Assembly: GCA_900554935.1 (NCBI GenBank)
Contig: USJF01000004.1
Span: 1 to 21,281, forward strand
DNA from: an uncultured Porphyromonas sp.
GTDB lineage: Bacteria > Bacteroidota > Bacteroidia > Bacteroidales > Porphyromonadaceae
Length of the DNA: 21,281 nt
Reading direction: 5' to 3'
This document shows positions 1 to 7,537 of the stretch, piece after piece. The notes under the pieces are model-generated. The model was not told the DNA's origin, ran no database searches, and worked only from the letters and a program-made list of their open reading frames with translations. The position numbers and the translations under genes were made by a program. The stretch's first letter is position 1. Each line of letters opens with the position of its first letter.

Positions 1-33
1 CCTCCCCTTGGGCTATTTCTTTACCTACGGTAA

Positions 34-1065
34 TTAGTAGATAAATGGTTTGGAGGTGTCTCTTGATTTACATAAATCAAAGGAGAGCCCTACGCCAAAT
101 TGATTAAAGGCTCTATCTTGGGCACATAAGCGGTAGCTAAGACTGAGGTCTATGCGATCCAGTAAATGGTAACCAAGGCCCATTGATAGATAGCTCATGT
201 GATTGGTGAAGGCGCCTCCCAATCGCATGCTCAACCCTTTTTGATAAGCTAGGCTGAGACCTCCACCGACGGTGTATACCTTGGACTTGAGTGGCTGCAA
301 CACGTAGTCGGCAGAAACCATTCCTTGGAGTAGCCAATCGGGGTGGAGCTGGTAGGCGGCGTCACCAGAGAAGGTGACGGAGCCTGGCATACGGTACTTA
401 CCGCCGGCCTTGCCGTACTGCACCAATCCCCCTACATTGCGAAGGGAGAGGGACCAGTGGGTGGGCACTAGACTGCCAATGGCTTGGGGGGCATAACTTA
501 CGCCAATACTTCCGCCACCGGTATAGGCAATTTTATTGATTTGCGACATCACGAAGTGGCCTATAGCGTAGGCGCTCCAAGCATCGTTGATCTGTAGGGC
601 ATAGCCGAGGTCCACTGAGAGGTCTCTAGGGACTAGCATACGGCCGTCGCCATACTGATTGGCGGTAAGAATCTTGGGGCTATGTGCATAGCGGGCTCCC
701 ACGAGGATGGCGTGTTGCTTTATTCGCCAGCCGAGGGAGAGGGCGTTGTAGACGCTTCTCCCGGTATTATACCCTATCTCCTCATTGGGTAGATACTTAG
801 TGGTCCAGGATGCTGTAATCCCTTGGACGTCGTTACGGAATATGGAGGTAGGAGAGGTGTATATATACTGTGTGCGTCCATAGCTAGCACCGGCACCTAC
901 GCCCATACCCTCTGAAAAGAGGTCGTAATTGTGGCGTACAAAAGAGAGTGTTGGGGACTCTTGTGCGGTAGCGTTGCTGGTGAGGCCCATGACAAATAAT
1001 AGGGCGAAGAGGCTTGCTACAGCCTTGCTCTTGCAATATCTAGTAATCATACGATAAGTCTTCAT
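34..1065 (-). CDS. PorV/PorQ-like outer-membrane beta-barrel protein (FadL-like, probable T9SS-associated)
   Basis: Predicted exported outer-membrane barrel of about 343 residues. The N-terminus has basic residues, a hydrophobic stretch around residues 15-30 and a likely signal-peptidase I site near the sequence ATAQ. The rest alternates short beta-strand-like segments rich in Gly and aromatics, and the last strand ends close to the C-terminus. Segments such as LSVDLGYALQINDAWSAYA and the LRNVGG region resemble the PorV/PorQ branch of FadL-like barrels, which in T9SS shuttle or anchor cargo at the outer membrane. It lacks the conserved N-terminal NPA-type motif and is shorter than PorV, so it is a divergent member. 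Start: the ATG at 1065 overlaps the upstream protease stop by one base (TGATG), which fits translational coupling. A TTG three bases earlier (1068) is the alternative. It is the last visible gene of the operon, directly after a T9SS cargo protease, which suggests it serves that protease. Barrel assignment is fairly safe, subfamily is moderate. Confidence 0.6.
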   Translation of the reverse strand: MKTYRMITRYCKSKAVASLFALLFVMGLTSNATAQESPTLSFVRHNYDLFSEGMGVGAGASYGRTQYIYTSPTSIFRNDVQGITASWTTKYLPNEEIGYNTGRSVYNALSLGWRIKQHAILVGARYAHSPKILTANQYGDGRMLVPRDLSVDLGYALQINDAWSAYAIGHFVMSQINKIAYTGGGSIGVSYAPQAIGSLVPTHWSLSLRNVGGLVQYGKAGGKYRMPGSVTFSGDAAYQLHPDWLLQGMVSADYVLQPLKSKVYTVGGGLSLAYQKGLSMRLGGAFTNHMSYLSMGLGYHLLDRIDLSLSYRLCAQDRAFNQFGVGLSFDLCKSRDTSKPFIY

Positions 1066-3848
1066 CAATATTTAACAAACTTACGGTAATAGCTCTCACT
1101 ACCACTCTTTACTACTAAGGTATAAACCCCGCCTGACAGTTGCTGTACATTTAGCTCTATATTTCGAGCCTCCAACGACTTATCTGTAGGATTGGTCACG
1201 TGCTGCCGTAGTACTTTGGTTCCCTCACCATTCACTACTGATAGCTCTACATCTCTCATCTTGCTATTGAGGAGTACGTGCAGTACATCGTAGGTAGGGA
1301 TAGGGTATACGTGATAAACGATATCGCTATCTACGACTCTTACGTTGATAGAAATATAGAGGTCGGCGCCTTGGCTATCGACTGCTTTTAGCTGTACGGT
1401 GCCCTTGCCTACTTTATTAGGGGTAATCGTAAGAATTGCTCCATTCATCTGGCTCTTTAGCGCTTCACTATTGGCTCCGGAGGCAATCTGATAGGTAATC
1501 TTGTGCCCATCGGGATCTACTACGTACTTGGAGAGGTCTAGCTCAATGGCTGGCTTCCCAACGGTGAGGAAGAGGGTCTTAGGTAGTGGCGTACTCAATA
1601 CTGGTGCTGAGTTGGTGTATACTTCGAAGCTAAACTCTTGGGTTGATGAGGCTCCAAATTCATCGGTCACCTTGAGCGTAAACTGATGGATGCCTATGGC
1701 ACCACGGGCTGATAGGTGTAGGATGAGCTCGGTGGGGCTCACTTCTTCGATCCGTACTCCAGTATGATTGCCTGAAAGACTATAAGTAACCTTATGACTT
1801 TCTGGGTCTTTCAAGAGTACCTTGATCTCTGATTGCTCGGTACCAGTTATCCGCTTCTGGCTCTGGCTTACCACCTCTATCTTTGGTGGATGATTGAGGA
1901 GGGTTTTACCGGAGATGAAGGTAGGCTCTGAGAGATTTCCCCACCTATCCTTTGCTACGATAGCATAGTGGTACTCGTGATCGAGCTTAAGATTCTTGAA
2001 GAGGGCTTGTATTTCGTCGCCTGGCTCATAATTGAGTCCAAAGAGACGCCTTGACTTGGCACCTTTATAATTCTCTTTGTTAAGAACCTTCTCATCATCG
2101 TAGTATACATAGTAGTAGGTGGCAGTACGATCGTCTTCGTCCGCAACGGCACTGAAGCATAGGGTCTGGGCTGTGTACTGTGGCTCTATCTTCAACTGGC
2201 TGATAGCCTTTGGAGCTTTCTTTTGGTCGCGGTCTAGGGCTCGAGCAGCATCGAGATACCCATTGCCTAATACGCCTTCGAAACCAGGGTTAATAGCATC
2301 AATATCGGCGGGGCGAAGGGCGGTAAGCAACTGTTGCTTACACTCGGTATTTGTAAAGCCTGGGCCTCCGAAGTGAGAGACGATTAGGGCCGTTACACCA
2401 CTTACATGAGGACACGCCATGGAAGTTCCTTGCATGAATTCGTAGTAACTCCTAGCTTGAAGGATATTGCCACTTTCATCTTTATCGACTTTCACCGAGG
2501 TACTATAGATCTGCCCACCTGGATAGTGTAAGTCGCCACCAGGAGCGGTGATATCTACGTACTCTCCACGATTGGTGTAGTAAGCTTTCTTCCAATCGGG
2601 AGCCATAGCGGCTACGGCTACGACTTCGCTATAAGCTGCTGGATAGACAATATCATCTGAGCTCTCATTTCCTGCCGCGAATAGTACTACGCCGCCTTTC
2701 ATTGGAGAGTCGGGCAATTGATTGCCATTATTATCGCAACCAGCATAATCAATGAAGTAATCGATAGCTGCCTTAAGGGATGGGGCTAAGAACTTAGCTC
2801 CGCCCCAAGAGTTTTGGCTGATGACTGCTCCGTGATTGGCGGCATAGACAAAGGCCTGCTCAAAAGCTTGTCCCTTTCCTCCAGCGCCAAAGGCATCGCA
2901 GACCATCACACGGACACCGGAGTTGGCCGAGCCATTGCCACCTGCTATACCTGAGACGCCAACGCCATTATTATTGACCGCAGCGATCACACCAGCGACG
3001 TGAGTACCGTGTGCATCAAAAGCGATATTGGCATTACCATCGGCGAAGTTGTAACCGTGGATATCACCCACATACTTCTCACCTGTGACACCAGGCTTAG
3101 GATTGACCCAGATATTTTGCTTTAGGTCCTCATGGTCATAGTAAACACCACCATCGATCACCGCAACGATTACATTGGGCTTTCCCACCTCCTTTTGCCA
3201 CGCCTCAAAGAGATTAAGGTCGGCGCCTTTGACAGACTTTAGGCCACTACCATTATTAAAGTAGTGCCACTGCTTAGGCAGCATAGGGTCATTAAAAGGA
3301 TAAGCCACCTGATCTGGTCTCACCGGGTTAAAGTCAAACGCGCGCAGATCAGCTCCGAAGAATTGCAGTGGCTCCTCATCCATTTGCCGATAGATAGGCA
3401 CCTGCTCCACGATCTCCACGCCGGGCAATTGCTTCACCTCCGCCAATGCTCTTGTATGAGCTCCATTGGCCTTTGATTCATCCAGTACGATATCATACCA
3501 TAGGTGCAAGCCAGCTCTACGCATACGCTTTTCGAACTTTGGATCGATAGGGAAGAGCGGACGCACCTCCACAGCCCCTATCTCCTTCAGGCACTCAGTG
3601 AACTCAGGCACATTAGTCGTCCAATCACCATCATCTGTAGCTCTAAGGCTTCGCTCACCCACACGTGCTTGATACGTCTCACTCAGCTTCACCCTTAAGA
3701 GGTTGGTCATTACACCATTAGCGGGTACCACCTCCGTAGGCCTTTCACTTGGCATCTCCACAACACCCCTCCGCTCACTGGTACAGCTAGCTGTACCAAG
3801 GAGCATAGAGAGTGCTATAAGGAGAAAGAATCTACTCTTCATAGTCAT
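1065..3848 (-). CDS. Subtilisin-like (S8) serine protease with Ig-like domains and T9SS type A C-terminal sorting domain
   Basis: Secreted or surface endopeptidase of 927 residues. The catalytic triad is visible: Asp232 in AVIDGG, His280 in DAHGTHVAG and Ser476 in GTSMACPHVSG, with the oxyanion Asn394 in AAGNES. Residues 45-160 look like an inhibitor-type prodomain. Residues 550-840 contain fibronectin/cadherin-like beta domains (HPPKIEV, NSAPVLS, DPDGHKITY). Residues 842-927 form a T9SS sorting domain: YPIPTYDVLHV near its start, GGVYTLVV and a final KFVKY. The N-terminus (MTMKSRFFLLIALSMLLGTASC) has a hydrophobic core ending in a possible lipobox with Cys22 followed by TSE, so it carries signals for both lipidation and T9SS export. 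It lies 17 nt after a BACON lipoprotein and overlaps the barrel gene by 1 nt. A second in-frame ATG is at 3842. The protease and sorting-domain calls are strong; the lipoprotein call is tentative because Thr at -3 is not ideal. Confidence 0.93.
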   Translation of the reverse strand: MTMKSRFFLLIALSMLLGTASCTSERRGVVEMPSERPTEVVPANGVMTNLLRVKLSETYQARVGERSLRATDDGDWTTNVPEFTECLKEIGAVEVRPLFPIDPKFEKRMRRAGLHLWYDIVLDESKANGAHTRALAEVKQLPGVEIVEQVPIYRQMDEEPLQFFGADLRAFDFNPVRPDQVAYPFNDPMLPKQWHYFNNGSGLKSVKGADLNLFEAWQKEVGKPNVIVAVIDGGVYYDHEDLKQNIWVNPKPGVTGEKYVGDIHGYNFADGNANIAFDAHGTHVAGVIAAVNNNGVGVSGIAGGNGSANSGVRVMVCDAFGAGGKGQAFEQAFVYAANHGAVISQNSWGGAKFLAPSLKAAIDYFIDYAGCDNNGNQLPDSPMKGGVVLFAAGNESSDDIVYPAAYSEVVAVAAMAPDWKKAYYTNRGEYVDITAPGGDLHYPGGQIYSTSVKVDKDESGNILQARSYYEFMQGTSMACPHVSGVTALIVSHFGGPGFTNTECKQQLLTALRPADIDAINPGFEGVLGNGYLDAARALDRDQKKAPKAISQLKIEPQYTAQTLCFSAVADEDDRTATYYYVYYDDEKVLNKENYKGAKSRRLFGLNYEPGDEIQALFKNLKLDHEYHYAIVAKDRWGNLSEPTFISGKTLLNHPPKIEVVSQSQKRITGTEQSEIKVLLKDPESHKVTYSLSGNHTGVRIEEVSPTELILHLSARGAIGIHQFTLKVTDEFGASSTQEFSFEVYTNSAPVLSTPLPKTLFLTVGKPAIELDLSKYVVDPDGHKITYQIASGANSEALKSQMNGAILTITPNKVGKGTVQLKAVDSQGADLYISINVRVVDSDIVYHVYPIPTYDVLHVLLNSKMRDVELSVVNGEGTKVLRQHVTNPTDKSLEARNIELNVQQLSGGVYTLVVKSGSESYYRKFVKY

Positions 3849-3865
3849 AATAATTTCTACAGAAG

Positions 3866-5470
3866 TTATTTACCCACGTGATTCACACCTGCTACTCTTC
3901 CCTGCTTAGGCATAGGCAAAGATAGCTTTTGGCTACTCTTTCCAGAGTGGTATGGCTGCATAAAGAGCACAAGAGATGGATCCTCTGCTCCCTCGAAGTG
4001 AGCAAACTTCACCTTCAGCAGTAAGCCTTTAGCATCATTGACAAAGAAGTCAAATTGATTTTTGTCGTCTGTCTTGCCTCTGTACTTAAAGCCCTCCTTC
4101 TCCATCAATGCAGTGAACTCCTCTGTCATATAGAAGTGACCATTATTCTCGTAATATACCAGGTTGAAGTCATACCACTCCTGCATGATACCAACAAACT
4201 CACCTGGTTTCTCATCCTTATAAGTGAAGAAGTAATTGCGGTATTTAATCTGCTTACTCTTTGGCACCTTATAGGCAATAAAGGCGAGATTATTCTTAGT
4301 ATCATATTGAGAGGTAGAGGCATCGTATACGCCTCCATTATTGGCCTCATAAGTCTCCACCTTGGCATAGTCAGAGCCAAATGGCACCTCAGGGTATGGG
4401 AACTTCTCGAAGGTTGGATACTTCACCTTTTGCTTAGGGATATAAGAGTAAAGCACATGGGGATTAGAAGCATACTTACGCTTCACCTCCGCTAAGACAC
4501 GCTTCTCAGGATGATAAAGCTGGTTCTCGCCACGCTTCTCAGTAAATCCAGCATCGGTAAGGCCTTTAATAATGATATCATACGCCTCATCGAGCATCAC
4601 CTCATCGCCTTCATCATTGTACCTCTTGTAGGGCTCCGACACATCCATCTGTGCATACTCCAGTACGCCACGGGTAGAGAAAACATAGCTCATACGAGAA
4701 ATAAATGGGCTAATGGTATTGAAGTCGATAAACTTAGAGCCCGTAATTGCTGCCACCATACTCTTGCGCTCCAGCTCAAAAGCGGTCACAATACTCTTAG
4801 TGCCAAATTCAAAGTCAATAAATGGTAGCATAAATAGTGGCCACTCCTTCTGAGTCACTGTGATAGTAGCTGTTGTTGCCACGCCCTCTACTTGAAAGAG
4901 CAATTCTGCAGTACGTACCTGACTCTTATTATCTTCGCCACCTTTATTATTCGCCACAGAGAGCTTGATTTGATTCTTCCAAGGGAAAGCCGTCACCTTC
5001 AGCCACTCTTCGCTACTGGAGACAGTCCACTTATCTCCATTGAGACGCACACTCACTTCGCTCTCATACTCCCAAGGGTCGAGGACGATATTTTCAGGTG
5101 CCGTCTGCACAAAGATAGGGCTTCCCTCCTGCGTTACCGTCACCTGATGTACAGCATCACCAGCCTGAATAATAATGGTAGCCTTACGTGCGGTGATCTG
5201 GCTATTCTCGTCATAGACCAGTTTGATAGAGCCTTCCTGAGGCGTAGCTGTGACCCAATCACGATTAGAGACAGCCACCAATTGCTCTTTATTGCTCTTC
5301 ACATCGATGATCTTTTCGCCAGCCTCCTTAGGCAGTTGGATAGCGTCACTAGCCACCTCTATCACAGAGGGTTCTTCCATCGTAGCTTGAGGTGTACAAG
5401 CTACCAAAGCCACCACCGCCACGAAGAGCGAGAGTAGAGAGGACTTTATAAAGTTATTGATTGTATTCAT
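3866..5470 (-). CDS. BACON-domain surface lipoprotein with an uncharacterised C-terminal region
   Basis: Predicted lipoprotein of 534 residues. The hydrophobic leader ends in VALVAC with Cys25 as the lipidation site. Two consecutive BACON-like immunoglobulin-fold domains follow: about 38-116 (NRDWVTATPQEG, ending VTVTQEG) and about 120-208 (SSEEWLKVTAFP, ending ITVTQKE). In the BACON family such domains are usually attributed to glycan or mucin binding in gut and oral Bacteroidetes. Residues 210-534 form a region I do not recognise, rich in aromatic and charged residues, with a YIPKQKVKYPTFEKFP motif. The same architecture and motif occur in the upstream gene, so the two are tandem paralogues. 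The stop lies 17 nt before the protease start and the start lies 26 nt after the upstream paralogue, so co-transcription is likely. Substrate is unknown. Antisense ORFs across this gene look like coding shadows. Confidence 0.85.
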   Translation of the reverse strand: MNTINNFIKSSLLSLFVAVVALVACTPQATMEEPSVIEVASDAIQLPKEAGEKIIDVKSNKEQLVAVSNRDWVTATPQEGSIKLVYDENSQITARKATIIIQAGDAVHQVTVTQEGSPIFVQTAPENIVLDPWEYESEVSVRLNGDKWTVSSSEEWLKVTAFPWKNQIKLSVANNKGGEDNKSQVRTAELLFQVEGVATTATITVTQKEWPLFMLPFIDFEFGTKSIVTAFELERKSMVAAITGSKFIDFNTISPFISRMSYVFSTRGVLEYAQMDVSEPYKRYNDEGDEVMLDEAYDIIIKGLTDAGFTEKRGENQLYHPEKRVLAEVKRKYASNPHVLYSYIPKQKVKYPTFEKFPYPEVPFGSDYAKVETYEANNGGVYDASTSQYDTKNNLAFIAYKVPKSKQIKYRNYFFTYKDEKPGEFVGIMQEWYDFNLVYYENNGHFYMTEEFTALMEKEGFKYRGKTDDKNQFDFFVNDAKGLLLKVKFAHFEGAEDPSLVLFMQPYHSGKSSQKLSLPMPKQGRVAGVNHVGK

Positions 5471-5496
5471 AATATATGAGTATGGTAATGTATTTT

Positions 5497-5910
5497 TTAT
5501 CTATTCTTTCGACTTCTTTCTTGATTACTCTCGACACTTAATGAGTGAGATACTAGCCTAGAGCCAGGATTGACCTGTACTACTAACACCGGCTTAGGAT
5601 CTCCGTAAAACTTAAACCACTGCACCGCCATCGTAAGGTTGCGTTGCTTGGAGACAAAGACATACACCTGCTCCAGGATATTGTACTCCACAAATTCAAA
5701 GCCCTCTCGCTTGGCTAGCGCCTTAAATTCATTGGTAAGTAAGTTGTTGTACCCCTTATAATTCCAGCAAGCCAGCTCGGTCTGCGTAAAGAATTGCCTT
5801 GTCCGCTCCACGCTGATTTTGCCCTCTTTATCTTTGTGAAGGAAATAAAGGCGACCATCTGCGCCATACTTTCCAGCCTCAGTCTCATATTCCATCTCAT
5901 CTGAGGTCAT
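5497..5910 (-). pseudogene. C-terminal fragment of frameshifted BACON lipoprotein
   Basis: This open frame of 137 codons is the distal part of the upstream BACON lipoprotein, separated from it by a frameshift. It matches the C-terminal part of the intact downstream paralogue: LYFLHKDKEG here against YFFTYKDEKPG there, NEFKALAKREGFEF against EEFTALMEKEGFKY, and VQWFKFYGDPKPVLVVQVNP against VKFAHFEGAEDPSLVLFMQP. Its first ATG at 5910 lies 14 nt inside the end of the upstream ORF, in the +1 frame relative to it, and its frame is closed by a TGA about 20 nt further upstream. It has no signal peptide, so an independently initiated product would be cytoplasmic and probably useless. Reinitiation at the overlap is possible but would not restore a joined protein. 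It is most simply the remnant of a broken gene, or the result of an assembly error. Confidence 0.75.
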
Positions 5911-7090
5911 CCTCGCTATATGGGAAGGTCATCTGCCCTCCATGAGCAGCTTCGTAGGCCTTCACTCCCTCCACACCAAGGTCAAAACGAGTAAATCCTA
6001 GAGGGAGCTCGTCGAATGTAGGATACTCCTTAGTTTGCTTAGGAGTATAGGTAAAGAGCAGGTGAGGGGTATTCTTGTAGTACGGCTTGATCTCCACCTC
6101 CAGATTGCTCATCTTATTATGCTGGAAGTGATTTTCCCCTAGCTCGATTGTAAAGCCAGACTGATTGAGGAAATCTACCAGTTGCTGACGCTCTGATGGG
6201 CCCGTAAGGATGCGGGTAGAAGCGGCATCAAGCTGAGCATGTAGGTAAGCTCCACCCTCATATATGGTATAGCTCACACGTGGGAAAGCGACACTCGTGG
6301 TAGTAAAGTCAAAGAAACGCTCGTGAGTAAACTCGATCGTGCCACCTCGCTTCTCCTCAAAGGCTTGGATATCCTGTCGTGTGGCCGATTCAAAGTTCAT
6401 ATAAGGCAAGATAAAGTAGTTGATACCCGATTGCTCCACAGATATCTCACGCGCTACTCTGTTATCGGCACCTGTAATGATCAGCACTTTGCCTACCCTA
6501 GGCTCCCTACTCCTATTGGGCTGCACCTTCAGCTGAAGCTTGTAGGCCGAAGGGAGAGCAGTCAGCTCGATCCACTGCTCTTCGGTCTCAGCCCTCCAAT
6601 CCTCGCTATTGGTAATCACATCAATAGTAATGAGGCCACCAAATTGATCCACTTTCGGCTCATCGATAGAGGTCTCCACTTTGGGATTTGCTTTTGCTTG
6701 GATAATAGTCAATTGCCTCTGGCTTTTTCCCGACTTCACAATCACACTACCTCGGCGTTCCTTTGGCAAGAGATTGTCTGTCACAGAGATTTCAAGGACA
6801 CCATCCCGATTCTTAACGGTGATCCACTGATTCAAAGTGTAGCACTGCCATGTCCCGGCGGTACTCTGCACCTGCACATTGTGAGAGGAGGAGTGGTCTT
6901 CGAAGGATAGAATACCACTTTCAGAAAGCTCAATAGTAGCTAGCTCATCCATATACCCTTCGCTGGTACAGCTGGGTAACGCTAAGAGAGCGCATAGGCA
7001 TGCCACAAAGGTCACTGCCGTCAGCCTCCTGTAGTGTGTAGGAAGAAGTCGATGCCACTTCAGCAATTCATAGTTTAATAAAGACTTCAT
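5897..7090 (-). pseudogene. BACON-domain lipoprotein, N-terminal part, cut short by a frameshift
   Basis: The 397-codon frame begins with a long basic N-region, then a hydrophobic segment ending in LALPSC with Cys41 as the likely lipidated residue, followed by TSEGYMDE. BACON-like domains lie at about 50-132 (NQWITVKNRDG, ending LTIIQAK) and 138-222 (EEQWIELTALP, ending ISVEQSG). The next part, including YTPKQTKEYPTFDELP and GVKAYEAAHGG, aligns with residues 210-390 of the downstream paralogue. Homology then stops after FPYSED and the frame ends at the TGA at 5897, while the rest continues in the +1 frame from 5910. Joined, the two pieces total about 534 codons, the length of the intact paralogue. 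A truncated lipoprotein with both BACON domains could still be made and exported. It is the first gene of the operon. The 148 bases between it and the palindromic element should hold the promoter, but I found no convincing -7 box there. Confidence 0.75.
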
Positions 7091-7238
7091 CTGTTTGTTA
7101 GTAAAAGATTAAATAGTGTATAACTTATGAAGTTGGGAGGTATTAGGCTAGCCCCACAAATTCAAAAACGCCCTACAATGTTACTTATTTTTAGCGAAAC
7201 TAACTAATCTTTTTGGGCTTTTTTAGGGGGAGGGGGCA

Positions 7239-7537
7239 GGGGTTACGCATTAGAAATATCAAAGCACCCGCCAGGGTGCCACTCAGATAGCTGTAAGTTT
7301 GCAGGTAGCCCGGGCGAAGACTGGCGGGGATAAGGTACGGTAAGATATTCGACCCTTGTGGTCGCACTCGCATTGGTTTGTGCGACCACAAGGGTCGTGG
7401 GGAAGGGATATCTCATGTTTCCCGCCGGTCTTCGACCGGAGGCTAGCTGAGTGGCACCCTTCGGGTGCTTTGATGAATTTAAGTTGTTTATGTTATACAC
7501 AGTATGAGGTACAAGACTTTTTCTAATGCGTAACCCC
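7239..7537. mobile_element. MITE-like nested palindromic element with 18-bp terminal inverted repeats
   Basis: The ends are perfect 18-bp inverted repeats: GGGGTTACGCATTAGAAA at 7239-7256 and its complement at 7520-7537. Inside, three further paired blocks follow in mirror order. 7258-7286 pairs with 7446-7474 (each arm also forms a small GCACCC/GGGTGC hairpin). 7309-7328 pairs with 7421-7440 (17 of 20 positions). 7350-7367 pairs perfectly over 18 bp with 7380-7397 around a 12-nt loop. The right arm has about 45 extra bases (7475-7519) without a partner. No transposase is encoded, and short ORFs inside are not credible genes. The right terminal repeat overlaps the 3' end of the GT14 glycosyltransferase and supplies its TAG stop. 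I see no clear target-site duplication. The form fits a non-autonomous MITE or a REP/BIME-type element; a transcribed copy would fold into one long hairpin and could act as terminator of the glycosyltransferase operon. Confidence 0.65.
7350..7397. repeat. Central 18-bp perfect inverted repeat of the palindromic element
   Basis: CGACCCTTGTGGTCGCAC at 7350-7367 is followed by a 12-nt loop and its exact complement at 7380-7397. Each arm also contains a smaller GACC/GGTC self-complement, so alternative cloverleaf-like folds are possible. Confidence 0.85.

Noticed and set aside
34..1065. PorP/SprF-family T9SS protein
   Set aside because: The PorP/SprF N-terminal pattern (FSQY...NPAxAG) is absent, and the strand pattern fits FadL-like PorV/PorQ barrels better.
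4055..5437. Antisense ORFs of 146, 105 and 181 codons across the intact BACON gene
   Set aside because: They are opposite a gene with clear domains and paralogue conservation. Their translations look like complement artefacts.
5885..5910. Programmed +1 ribosomal frameshift joining the two halves of the BACON lipoprotein
   Set aside because: The junction (CTC AGA TGA G) has no good P-site re-pairing in the +1 frame and no upstream SD-like stimulator like that of RF2. A mutation or sequence error is simpler.
6323..6910. 195-codon plus-strand ORF opposite the frameshifted BACON gene
   Set aside because: It is antisense to a conserved coding region with BACON domains and has no recognisable domain or start signal.
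7243..7500. Short ORFs (63 and 85 codons, minus strand) inside the palindromic element
   Set aside because: They lie wholly within paired arms of an inverted-repeat element, and their composition is dictated by the palindrome. They have no start signal or recognisable domain.
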